Assembly: GCA_910585215.1 (NCBI GenBank)
Contig: CAJUDQ010000018.1
Location: forward strand, 1-57,681
DNA: 57,681 nt
Direction of reading: 5' to 3'
Source of the DNA: an uncultured Lachnospiraceae bacterium
Lineage (GTDB): Bacteria; Bacillota; Clostridia; Lachnospirales; Lachnospiraceae
This document shows positions 17,052-24,757 of this stretch, in pieces (the stretch's first letter is position 1; the number at the start of each line of letters is the position of its first letter). Under the pieces are notes generated by a model. That model saw only the letters and a program-made list of their open reading frames with translations. It was not told where the DNA came from and made no database searches. The position numbers were made by a program, and so were the translations under genes.

Positions 17052-17810
17052 TTAGGTTTCCCGCCATTTTCGCGGAGATGTTTTCATAATGGTCTGGAAG
17101 TTCCGGTGGAAGCTTCTCAAACTGTCATATCCGCACTGATAGGCAATATCGGAAATAGAACCGCCGCTGTTTTGCAGCAGGATTCCTGCATGGTGAATAC
17201 GGTATTGATTTAAATATTCTGTAAAGGAAAGATGAGAAATGCGTTTAAAAGCTCTTGAGAGGTAGGCATAACTGTAACCAAGCTCCTCCGAGAGCTTTTT
17301 TAGATTACATTCCTCTGTAAAATGCTGTTCTACATATTGAAAAACCTGCTCTGCGGCATGACTGTCGCCATTTGAAAAGGACAGCTTGGCAAAATCTGTA
17401 GATTCGGTCAGTTTTCCGCAGAGTTCATATAACAATGCCTTCTGGCGGAAAATATTGTCTGTTTTAAATTTCTCCATAGTGACAGGCATATCAGAAAGAA
17501 TTGGATTTTGCGGATAAAGTCCCTGATAGCAGGAAGTAAAGTAGTGAATTAAGTCTGTTGAGAAATGCAGAATCACAACTTCGCTGGGGGTGAGTGAGTG
17601 CAGAGAATGAAGCTGGTTTGATACAAGAAAGGCCGTTTCTCCCGTATTCAGGCGATAAGGAGTATGATTGACCATGATCTCCACAACACCTGATTTTATG
17701 CTGATACATTCATAATGAAGATGCAGATGAACAGGCCACGATATATTTCTTGAAGAGAAGATAGAATAAAAATTTGGTATGCCAATTGAATTTTTTTCAT
17801 ATAAAATCAT
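17052..17810 (-). CDS. AraC-family transcription regulator
   Basis: About 252 residues: a cupin-like sensor half (residues 15-95, with HLHYECISIKSG and NTGETAFLVSNQLHSL) and a C-terminal pair of helix-turn-helix motifs (about 150-252, with LKKLSEELGYSYAYLSRAFK and the signature SISDIAYQCGYDSLRSFHRN). Such proteins usually sense a sugar and activate nearby carbohydrate genes. I place the start at ATG 17810, where AGGGAG lies upstream. The open frame continues to a TTG at 17909 that has no ribosome site. It is divergent from the GH120 xylosidase and converges on the GH13 gene, so it is the likely regulator of one or both. Confidence 0.9.
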   Translation of the reverse strand: MILYEKNSIGIPNFYSIFSSRNISWPVHLHLHYECISIKSGVVEIMVNHTPYRLNTGETAFLVSNQLHSLHSLTPSEVVILHFSTDLIHYFTSCYQGLYPQNPILSDMPVTMEKFKTDNIFRQKALLYELCGKLTESTDFAKLSFSNGDSHAAEQVFQYVEQHFTEECNLKKLSEELGYSYAYLSRAFKRISHLSFTEYLNQYRIHHAGILLQNSGGSISDIAYQCGYDSLRSFHRNFQTIMKTSPRKWRET

Positions 17811-18075
17811 GATGTGCTCCCTGATATAATAAATCATGTCCGGCTTTTGAAAATGCAGCTCCAAAAAAAATGTTCCGGTTTTGATATGACAAATTTTGTC
17901 CTGTTCCAAGCAAGCATTGGCGAGAAAAAATTTGCAGATATATGTATACTATACTTGTGCAAAGAAAAAGATGCAACCATTAATTCATCAGAAATAGGAT
18001 TTTCATACAGATTTTCTGGCAGATGGCTGCTGAAATAATAAAAAGAAAGAAAAAAACAGAAAAGGAGAGTTTAAA

Positions 18076-20019
18076 ATGAAGACATATCATGTTTCAAAAT
18101 CAGGTTTTGACAGGCAAAACGGAGAGGAACATTCCCCGTTTCTGACAATTCAGAGGGCAGCGGAGCTGGCCATGCCGGGCGATACAATTATTGTTCACGA
18201 AGGTGTATACCGTGAGTGGGTAAAGCCAGTCAATAAGGGACTAAGCGATGCGTTGCGTATTACCTATCAGGCAGCAGAGGGAGAGCGTGTGATTATTAAA
18301 GGCTCTGAGGAAATAACAGGGTGGAACAGAACAGAAGACGGAATCTGGAAAATAGAGATTTCAAATGAGATTTTTAATGGAAAGAATCCGTTTGCAGAAA
18401 AAATAGAGGGAGACTGGCTGGTGGACCCAAGCAAATATGAGGTTCACTGTGGTGCAGTATATTTAAACGGGCAGGCACTCTATGAGGCAAAGGATATGGA
18501 GGAATTGAAAGCTCCAGAAAAAAAAGAATATTCGCTGCTGGCTACATGGGAAAACAGAAAAGAAAAAATAGACAGGCCGGAGCAGACGCTTTTTATGTGG
18601 TATGCCGAGGTTATGGAGGACATAACGGTGCTTTACGCCAATTTTGGCAGCAGTGACCCGAATAAAGAGCTCACGGAAATCAACGTAAGACCTGCCTGTT
18701 TTTATCCGGTACAGACAGGAGTGGATTATATTACAGTGCGCGGGTTTGAGATGGCTCATGCAGCAACACAGTGGGCTCCGCCTACTGCAAATCAGACGGG
18801 AATGTTGGGACCAAACTGGAGTAAAGGCTGGATTATTGAAAATAATATTCTGCACGACTCGAAATGCAGTGCCATCAGTCTTGGAAAAGAGGCTTCAACA
18901 GGACATAACTATTTTACAAAGACAAAGAAAAAGCCGGATTATCAATATCAGATGGAGGCGGTATTTCTTGCTCTCAGCAAGGGATGGGGCAAAGAGCAGA
19001 TTGGCTCGCATATAGTGAGAAACAATACGATTTATGACTGCGGGCAGACAGGTATTGTTGGACATATGGGCTGTGTGTTCAGTCAGATATATGGCAATGA
19101 GATATACAGAATTGCCACCAGACATGAATTCTGGGGACATGAAATAGCGGGAATCAAGCTTCATGCGGCGGTAGATGTGCAGATTCATGATAATCATATT
19201 CATCACTGCTCGCTGGGTACATGGCTTGACTGGCAGGCGCAGGGAGTCAGGGTAAGCCGCAATGTATATGACCATAACAACAGGGATTTTATGATTGAGG
19301 TGACACATGGCCCATATCTGGTAGACAACAATATTTTTGCATCTGAATATAATTTTACCAATGCAGCTCAGGGAGGTGCATATGTTCATAATCTGTGCTG
19401 TGGTCTCATTAGCCAATATCCGGTACTGGACCGTCCAACTCCTTATCATCTGCCTCATTCCACTGAGGTAATGGGTGTTATCTGGGTGTATGGACTTGAT
19501 GACCGCTGGTATCAGAATATGTTTGTAGGAGGCAGTGAGGAACGCCCATATGGAACAGCCACTTATAATGGGGCGCCTGTTTCTCTGGAAGAATTTGTAC
19601 AACGCTTTGAGGAATATCAGGGAGATTATCTGGCTGGTTATCGAGATGTAAAACAGCCTGCATATATTCATAGAAATGTATATATGCAGGGAGCAAAGGC
19701 TTTTGACAGAGAAGAGGATGCGGCGATGTTTTCCGAGTGGAAGCCTGAGGTATCAGTTGAGACAGTAGATGGAGAAGCAGTTCTTAAAATTACATTGCCA
19801 GAAGGTATTTCAGATAAGGAAAATGTGCGTATTACTTCTCAAATATTGGGAAATCCGCGTATTACAGAGGCAGGATATGAAAACCCTGACGGTTCTCCGA
19901 TAGTGATTGATACAGATTTGCAGGGAAAAGCGCTGTCAGAACATCCACAGGCTGGACCGATACAGGGTCTGAAGTCTGGAGAAAATATAGTGAAGCTTGG
20001 AAAATATGGAGCATATTAG
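18076..20019 (+). CDS. Beta-xylosidase, glycoside hydrolase family 120
   Basis: A 647-residue right-handed parallel beta-helix enzyme closely resembling, from memory, XylC of Thermoanaerobacterium saccharolyticum, the founding GH120 xylosidase. The N-terminus has GDTIIVHEGVYREWVKP, and later VRGFEMAHAATQWAPP and GPNWSKGWIIE. The published catalytic pair of XylC is Asp382 and Glu405. Here WLDW places D385 and MIEVTHGP places E408, with the same 23-residue spacing. No signal peptide, so it would cleave imported xylo-oligosaccharides in the cytosol to xylose. ATG start after AAAGGAGAG. It faces the AraC regulator across about 265 bp. No sugar transporter is adjacent. Confidence 0.9.
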   Translation: MKTYHVSKSGFDRQNGEEHSPFLTIQRAAELAMPGDTIIVHEGVYREWVKPVNKGLSDALRITYQAAEGERVIIKGSEEITGWNRTEDGIWKIEISNEIFNGKNPFAEKIEGDWLVDPSKYEVHCGAVYLNGQALYEAKDMEELKAPEKKEYSLLATWENRKEKIDRPEQTLFMWYAEVMEDITVLYANFGSSDPNKELTEINVRPACFYPVQTGVDYITVRGFEMAHAATQWAPPTANQTGMLGPNWSKGWIIENNILHDSKCSAISLGKEASTGHNYFTKTKKKPDYQYQMEAVFLALSKGWGKEQIGSHIVRNNTIYDCGQTGIVGHMGCVFSQIYGNEIYRIATRHEFWGHEIAGIKLHAAVDVQIHDNHIHHCSLGTWLDWQAQGVRVSRNVYDHNNRDFMIEVTHGPYLVDNNIFASEYNFTNAAQGGAYVHNLCCGLISQYPVLDRPTPYHLPHSTEVMGVIWVYGLDDRWYQNMFVGGSEERPYGTATYNGAPVSLEEFVQRFEEYQGDYLAGYRDVKQPAYIHRNVYMQGAKAFDREEDAAMFSEWKPEVSVETVDGEAVLKITLPEGISDKENVRITSQILGNPRITEAGYENPDGSPIVIDTDLQGKALSEHPQAGPIQGLKSGENIVKLGKYGAY

Positions 20020-20109
20020 AAGAATGTCGAATTGGAAGAACATCAAAAAATTATGTAGTTTGTAAGATAAAACAGGATTATAACAGTTCCTGTCAATACA
20101 TATAGTGTA

Positions 20110-20159
20110 AAATGGCCATATTATATGTGACGTATAAAATGGCCATTTCTTTTCTTTTA
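20110..20159 (+). terminator. Terminator after the GH120 gene
   Basis: Perfect 10-bp stem AAATGGCCAT (20110-20119) with ATGGCCATTT (20139-20148), followed by CTTTTCTTTTAT. Confidence 0.85.
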
Positions 20160-20186
20160 TATAATATTTAGAAGGAAATTAATAAC

Positions 20187-20215
20187 TTGACATTCTGTAA
20201 ATAAACAGTTAAACT
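20187..20215 (+). promoter_or_regulatory. Promoter of the cytidylate-kinase-like gene
   Basis: Consensus TTGACA (20187-20192), 17-bp spacer, TAAACT (20210-20215). TATGAT at 20215-20220 is an alternative -10 with poorer spacing. Confidence 0.6.
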
Positions 20216-20296
20216 ATGATTATATTTTGCGTAATAAAATCAGTGTTTTAACCAAAACAAAAAGATGAAAAAACAGTAATAAAGGAGGTTATTTGT

Positions 20297-20914
20297 ATGT
20301 ATCCAATTATTACAATCAGCAGAGAATTTGGCAGTGGAGGACATTCTATAGGGGAAAGGGTTGCAAAGGAGCTTGGGATTCCTTTCTACGACAGTGAAAT
20401 CGTAGAACAGACAGCCAAAAGAAGCGGCTATACCAAAGCGGCTGTCAGTGAACAGGGAGAATATACAAATAAAATGAGCAAATGGTTCTCCATGCCGGCA
20501 TCTGCCATGTATTTTGAAAATCCACAGGATGAAATTTTTCGTGCACAAAAGCGCGTGATTTTAGACTGTGCAGAACAGGGACCATGCGTTATCGTCGGAA
20601 GATGTGCGGATTATATTCTTGATAAGGAAAATTATACTACTTTAAATGTCTTTATTCATGCAGGTATGGAACACCGTATTGCACGTGTATTGGAAAAATA
20701 CGGCGAGACAGACATGGAAATCAAAAAGCGTCTTGAACGCAAAGACAGAAACAGAAAAACTTATTATAAATACTATACAGACAGGGAATGGGGCAAGTAT
20801 GTAAATTATCATCTTAATCTTGACAGCGGATATCTGGGTATAGACTTATGTGTAAAAATTATTGCGGACACAGTGAGAGCAAAAGAGGAAGAAAATAAGC
20901 AGCAAATGGAATAA
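20297..20914 (+). CDS. Cytidylate kinase-like P-loop protein
   Basis: A 205-residue member of the cytidylate-kinase-like family (Pfam AAA/CMK-like type) common in Clostridia. The N-terminus MYPIITISREFGSGGHSIGE contains the P-loop variant GSGGHSIG. Later come VIVGRCADYIL, the equivalent of the nucleotide-recognition segment, and a lid with RLERKDRNRKTYYKYYTD. It is not the true housekeeping CMP kinase, which begins differently and has a nucleotide monophosphate insertion; the substrate of this family is not established. AAAGGAGG precedes the ATG by nine bases. A block of 17-bp direct repeats begins directly after the stop codon. Confidence 0.85.
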   Translation: MYPIITISREFGSGGHSIGERVAKELGIPFYDSEIVEQTAKRSGYTKAAVSEQGEYTNKMSKWFSMPASAMYFENPQDEIFRAQKRVILDCAEQGPCVIVGRCADYILDKENYTTLNVFIHAGMEHRIARVLEKYGETDMEIKKRLERKDRNRKTYYKYYTDREWGKYVNYHLNLDSGYLGIDLCVKIIADTVRAKEEENKQQME

Positions 20915-20919
20915 ATCAT

Positions 20920-21013
20920 ATTTCATAATGAGTAATATTTCATAATGAGTAATATTTCATAATGAGTAATATTGCACAATAAGTAATATGCCATAATAAG
21001 TAATATTGCACAA
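20920..21013 (+). repeat. 17-bp tandem repeat, five and a half units
   Basis: Three identical units ATTTCATAATGAGTAAT (20920-20936, 20937-20953, 20954-20970) are followed by two diverged units, ATTGCACAATAAGTAAT (20971-20987) and ATGCCATAATAAGTAAT (20988-21004), and a half unit. It fills the start of the gap between the kinase-like gene and carD. Confidence 0.93.
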
Positions 21014-21071
21014 AAACATTGTCTTCTTTGTCGTTATATTTTCACAAAAACATTAAATAATTGAAAAAAGA

Positions 21072-21101
21072 CTTACATTTTTTGAAAAAATCTGTTAAAA
21101 T
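21072..21101 (+). promoter_or_regulatory. Possible promoter of the carD-like gene
   Basis: CTTACA (21072-21077), 18-bp spacer, TAAAAT (21096-21101), about 50 bp upstream of the start. Moderate match only. Confidence 0.4.
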
Positions 21102-21151
21102 AAAACGGTACAGTAAAACAGATTTTCGATTGCGTTGTAAGGAGGCGGGAA

Positions 21152-21673
21152 ATGTTTGAAATTGGTGAATTCGTAATATATGGGTTAAATGGGATATGCA
21201 GGGTTCAGGATATTACCCATATTGATATGGCAGGCAGTTCAAAGGATACTTTATACTATCTGCTTCTGCCGGTTAATAATGCCGAGTGTAAGGTTTATGT
21301 TCCAGTTGACAACGATAAAGTTACAGTAAGAAAAGTGCTGACAGATAAAGAGGCGTGGGAATTGATTGATGAAATACCAAAGATTGATGAAATGTGGGTA
21401 CAGAATGACAAGCAGAGAGAGGGGATTTATAAGACTGCTCTGAAAACCTGTGATTGCAGAGAGCTCGTAAGGATTATAAAGACTTCTTATACCAGAAAAC
21501 AGGAAAGACTGAAGCAGGGAAAGAAAGCAACTGCGACAGATGACAAGTATTTGAAACAGGCAAAAGAGAATCTTTACAGTGAGCTGGCTTTTGTGCTTGG
21601 AAAAGAAAAATCACAGATGGAAGAACTTATTTCAGAGCATTTCAGAATAAAGCAGGGAGAAATAATTTCTTAG
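21152..21673 (+). CDS. CarD/CdnL-family RNA polymerase-binding regulator
   Basis: A 173-residue protein. The N-terminal Tudor-like RNA-polymerase-interacting domain (residues 1-65) begins MFEIGEFVIYGLNGICRVQDI and includes YYLLLPVNNAECKVYVPV. A helical C-terminal DNA-contacting domain follows (about 75-165). CarD-type proteins bind the polymerase beta subunit and stabilise open promoter complexes. Clostridia often carry several copies, so this could be a paralogue with a narrower role. AAGGAGGCGGG precedes the ATG. It is monocistronic by spacing: about 240 bp upstream and 295 bp downstream without genes. It ends before a long hairpin. Confidence 0.92.
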   Translation: MFEIGEFVIYGLNGICRVQDITHIDMAGSSKDTLYYLLLPVNNAECKVYVPVDNDKVTVRKVLTDKEAWELIDEIPKIDEMWVQNDKQREGIYKTALKTCDCRELVRIIKTSYTRKQERLKQGKKATATDDKYLKQAKENLYSELAFVLGKEKSQMEELISEHFRIKQGEIIS

Positions 21674-21726
21674 CTGGTATTTTCTGATAAGAGTATCCAG
21701 ATGAAAATTTTATTATTTTATACAAT

Positions 21727-21767
21727 AAGAGACAGTTTTTTCTGAAAACAGGAAAAGGCTGTCTCTT
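21727..21767. terminator. Hairpin after carD-like gene
   Basis: AAGAGACAG (21727-21735) pairs with CTGTCTCTT (21759-21767), with partial pairing inside the loop. No clean T run follows on the plus strand, so termination here is probable rather than certain. Confidence 0.5.
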
Positions 21768-21809
21768 GAAATATTTCATTAATTCTTGTTATTTCTAAAC
21801 AAAATTTCC

Positions 21810-21839
21810 TTGTAAAATTCCCCTTTTATCTGTTATAAT
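21810..21839 (+). promoter_or_regulatory. Promoter of the hydrogenase gene
   Basis: TTGTAA (21810-21815), 18-bp spacer, consensus TATAAT (21834-21839), giving a leader of about 120 nt with no recognised riboswitch. Confidence 0.6.
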
Positions 21840-21968
21840 AACCTTTAACGGACAAACAGTCGAAAGTAAGAATTACGTGAACAGATTTGTAAGATGATAG
21901 AATTACAGAATAATAAAATGGCAAAGCCGCAATATTAGAAAACTGTAAAAGTCAGGAGGTTATTTTTT

Positions 21969-23474
21969 ATGAAAGGAATAGTTACACCAGTAGAGGAAGT
22001 CAGAAGAAAAATATTTGCCTCTATAGCAAAAGTGGCGTTTGATTCCACAAACGACACATTTAACGATGAAATTGAAGCCATCCCATATGAGATACTTGGG
22101 GAAAAGGCAAAATACAGAGAAAGCATATACAGAGAACGTGCGATTTTAAGTGAGCGTATCCGTCTTGCGATGGGTATGTCTCTGCGCCCTGAAAACAGGC
22201 CGGTTCATCTGACTTATGGCATGGAAAACAGCAATATTGATGAAAAATACTATGAGCCGCCGCTTATGCAGGTGATTCCGTCTGCCTGCAATGCATGTGA
22301 ATCGAATAAATATATCGTGAGCAATCTGTGCAAAGCATGTGTGGCGCATCCGTGTCGTCAGGTCTGTCCAAAAGGCGCGATAGATGTAGTGAACGGAAAA
22401 TCAGTGATTAATCAGGAAAAATGTATTAAATGCGGAAAATGCAAGGAAATCTGCCCTTACGATGCCATAGGCAAGCTGGAGCGTCCATGTGAGCGTGCCT
22501 GTGGTGTCAAGGCTATTGAGACGGATGAATATGGAAGAGCTCAAATCAACAATGAAAAATGTGTTTCCTGCGGAATGTGCATGGTAAACTGCCCATTTGG
22601 TGCGATTTCTGATAAATCTCAGGTATTCCAGCTCTGCCGTGCAATAAGAGAAGAAAAACGAATTGTTGCTGCGCTTGCGCCCGCTTTTGTCGGGCAATTT
22701 GGACCAGACGTAACACCGAGAAAGCTCAAGCAGGCTTTGATAGAAATGGGATTTGAAGATGTCCATGAGGTTGCACTAGGAGCCGATATTGGCGCTGTGG
22801 CCGAGGCAAGACAGTATGCGGAAAAAATAATGACAGGAGAACTTCCGTTTCTTTTGACCTCCTGCTGTCCTTCATGGGCAATGCTTGCCAAACATTATTT
22901 TCCTGATTTGATAGACAGTGTTTCGAATGAGCTTACGCCGATGGTAGCGACTGCACGAAGCATAAAAAAGAAGGACCCGAATGTACTGGTGGTATTTATT
23001 GGTCCATGTGCTGCCAAAAAGCTGGAAGCTTCCAGAAGGCATGTTCGAAGTGATGTGGATTTTGTAATCACTTTTGAAGAACTGCGGGGAATGTTTGATG
23101 CAAAAGGAATCAATCCGTCTGAGATGGAGGGAGATACCTCTTTTCATGATGCTACGGCTGCGGGACGCGGTTATGCTGTTGCAGGCGGAGTCGCTTCTGC
23201 GATTGAGGAGTGTCTGAAAGAATATTATACAGAAATGCCGATTCGAATCGAACATGCAGAAGGGCTGGCAGAATGCAAAAAAGTGCTTACTCTGGCAAAA
23301 GCAGGCAGAATGAATGGCTGTCTGATAGAGGGCATGGGATGTCCGGGCGGCTGCATGGGCGGTGCGGGAACAAATATATCATTAAATAAAGCAAAAGTTG
23401 AATTAAAGAAATATAAAGACGGTTCTACACAAAAAATTCCGCCATATGGAGTATTGGAAATAGAACTGGATTAG
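21969..23474 (+). CDS. Monomeric [FeFe] hydrogenase, group B type
   Basis: A 501-residue iron-only hydrogenase that would couple reduced ferredoxin to H2. After an N-terminal helical part, two Cys clusters for [4Fe-4S] ferredoxin-like centres follow (CIKCGKCKEICP and CVSCGMCMVNCP, about residues 155-215), plus an extra Cys-rich stretch CNACES...CKACVAHPCRQVCP before them. The H-cluster motifs are TSCCPSW (from 297), GPCAAKK (about 345) and EGMGCPGGCMGGAG (about 453). GPC rather than MPC in motif two and the shortened motif three point to group B rather than the classical A group. Maturases HydE, HydF and HydG are not in this window. The start follows AGGAGG. Confidence 0.93.
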   Translation: MKGIVTPVEEVRRKIFASIAKVAFDSTNDTFNDEIEAIPYEILGEKAKYRESIYRERAILSERIRLAMGMSLRPENRPVHLTYGMENSNIDEKYYEPPLMQVIPSACNACESNKYIVSNLCKACVAHPCRQVCPKGAIDVVNGKSVINQEKCIKCGKCKEICPYDAIGKLERPCERACGVKAIETDEYGRAQINNEKCVSCGMCMVNCPFGAISDKSQVFQLCRAIREEKRIVAALAPAFVGQFGPDVTPRKLKQALIEMGFEDVHEVALGADIGAVAEARQYAEKIMTGELPFLLTSCCPSWAMLAKHYFPDLIDSVSNELTPMVATARSIKKKDPNVLVVFIGPCAAKKLEASRRHVRSDVDFVITFEELRGMFDAKGINPSEMEGDTSFHDATAAGRGYAVAGGVASAIEECLKEYYTEMPIRIEHAEGLAECKKVLTLAKAGRMNGCLIEGMGCPGGCMGGAGTNISLNKAKVELKKYKDGSTQKIPPYGVLEIELD

Positions 23475-23522
23475 AAAAATAAAGCCCGCCGGCAGGAGTA
23501 TAATGAGATGAGAGCCGGCGGG
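23472..23522 (-). terminator. Terminator for the minus-strand membrane/SGNH pair
   Basis: Very stable 9-bp GC stem CCCGCCGGC (23485-23493) with GCCGGCGGG (23514-23522). On the minus strand it is followed by CTTTATTTTTC, a T tract. On the plus strand it lacks T but lies 11 bp after the hydrogenase stop and may also slow that transcript. Confidence 0.8.
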
Positions 23523-23553
23523 ATGTGCAATCAGTTTTGGACTGACTGTATTA

Positions 23554-23934
23554 TTAATAAGCAACAGAATGCTTGGAATCATTGCGTTTATGAAAGTGAT
23601 GATGATGAAATGTCATATGGTTTGAATCTACATGGTCTGATTCCAGTTCATCCATCAGTGCGGTTTCCTGAATTTTGTCCAGTTTTTTGTTTCTAAAATA
23701 AATGGCGAGATTCAGAGAAACAATTGCTAAATTTAAAAGGTAAACAATCAATACAAAATTTATCTGCTGTGATACAAGCTTTGCCATAATTCCTGCAATA
23801 TAACCTGAAATAATCAGTACAATAAACGGAAGGCTCATGCTTTTGGCAGTACGTGCCTTATATCCCTTGATTACATTCATAGGCCATGAAAAGCCAAAAC
23901 ATATTAACATAATAGATTCTAATATCGGACTCAT
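23554..23934 (-). CDS. PQ-loop/SemiSWEET-like small membrane protein with His-rich tail
   Basis: A 126-residue protein with three predicted membrane helices (about residues 5-20, 33-53 and 58-80). The segment SWPMNVIKGYKARTAKSMSL resembles the first helix and loop of SemiSWEET/PQ-loop transporters, which dimerise to carry sugars. The similarity is by pattern only and substrate is unknown. The cytosolic C-terminus (about 84-126) ends in a histidine-rich stretch, NHMTFHHHHFHKRND, able to bind metal. GGAGG precedes the start. It follows the SGNH-like gene by 35 bp and shares its promoter. Confidence 0.65.
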   Translation of the reverse strand: MSPILESIMLICFGFSWPMNVIKGYKARTAKSMSLPFIVLIISGYIAGIMAKLVSQQINFVLIVYLLNLAIVSLNLAIYFRNKKLDKIQETALMDELESDHVDSNHMTFHHHHFHKRNDSKHSVAY

Positions 23935-23969
23935 TTTTTTCCTCCATAAAATTAATATTAAGTAATGAT

Positions 23970-24518
23970 TTAAATTGCGCAGTATTGAATAATATCTGCA
24001 TAACTCATATTTGAATCATAGAATACAGACTTGATTGTGCGGAAAAATCCGATGTCATATTCTCCAAGGTTGTGAACAGACGGGATTTCAAAATAGCTGC
24101 AACCACATTCTTCTGATAAGGTTTTTAAAATATGGTTAAAGCTTTCAGCTCTTTCATCCTGTGCAGTCACAGAAGTAAGAATCAGTGATGTATCTGGAAG
24201 AACTGTGTGGATTGTATATAAAAGCCAGCGATACTGTTCTGCAAGCTTATCAATGTCACAGTCACTCTTCAGGTCTTCTTCTCCAAGATTTAAAATAATT
24301 TTATCCGGTTCCAGACTGTATACACAGGTGTCCAGATATTTTTCTGCATTCTTAAGGCTTAACCCTTCAATGCTTCTATTATAAATATGCTGTGAAATGT
24401 CATAATCCTGAACCAGCTCGTTAATCGGAACATTTGCTGCCGATGTGGAGCCAAATAAAACGATGCCATGTTTTTTTGCTACTTTGTTTAAAATTGTAAA
24501 ATCAAACTCTCTTGTCAT
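23970..24518 (-). CDS. SGNH/GDSL hydrolase-like protein with altered active site
   Basis: A 182-residue cytosolic protein with the layout of SGNH hydrolases: block I GIVLFGSTSAANV (normally GDS), block II YNRSIEGLSLKNA (like NRGIGG), block III ILNLGEEDL (normally GTND), and no clear C-terminal DxxH. The changes at the block III Asn and the missing His suggest it is not a normal esterase and may bind rather than cleave. AAGGAGG precedes the ATG. It is the first gene of a two-gene minus-strand operon with the PQ-loop protein, divergent from a LysR regulator. Confidence 0.65.
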   Translation of the reverse strand: MTREFDFTILNKVAKKHGIVLFGSTSAANVPINELVQDYDISQHIYNRSIEGLSLKNAEKYLDTCVYSLEPDKIILNLGEEDLKSDCDIDKLAEQYRWLLYTIHTVLPDTSLILTSVTAQDERAESFNHILKTLSEECGCSYFEIPSVHNLGEYDIGFFRTIKSVFYDSNMSYADIIQYCAI

Positions 24519-24552
24519 AATGAAAGTCCTCCTTTTTTTCTTTTCTGACCCT

Positions 24553-24581
24553 ATTATATGCTTGACAATTCAAAATGTCTA
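24553..24581 (-). promoter_or_regulatory. Promoter of the SGNH / PQ-loop operon
   Basis: Read on the minus strand: TAGACA, 17-bp spacer, consensus TATAAT, about 35 bp upstream of the SGNH-like start. Confidence 0.7.
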
Positions 24582-24663
24582 ATATATTATTTAACTGAAA
24601 TTAATAATTTAAAACTTATAAATAGAAAAAGGGAACAGAAAATCTATTCTATAAAAAATAGAA

Positions 24664-24687
24664 ATTGATAACTTATAAGTTATCAAT
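24664..24687. promoter_or_regulatory. Perfect 24-bp palindrome, probable LysR operator
   Basis: Half-site ATTGATAACTTA (24664-24675) followed at once by its reverse complement (24676-24687). It lies 70 bp upstream of the LysR start and in the shared control region with the minus-strand operon. The inner ATAA-N8-TTAT resembles sites of LysR-type regulators such as CcpC (ATAA-N7-TTAT). Confidence 0.7.
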
Positions 24688-24757
24688 AATGCCATAAGAA
24701 ATGGATTTTAAATTTTATAGAGCAAATTTAAAAAATATAAGGGAGAGATTTACAATT

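Noticed and set aside
17814..18038. Short plus-strand open frame in the araC/GH120 gap
   Set aside because: Overlaps the AraC start region, lacks a ribosome site and resembles no protein.
18895..19671. Open frame antisense to the GH120 gene
   Set aside because: Shadow frame; the plus-strand enzyme is well supported.
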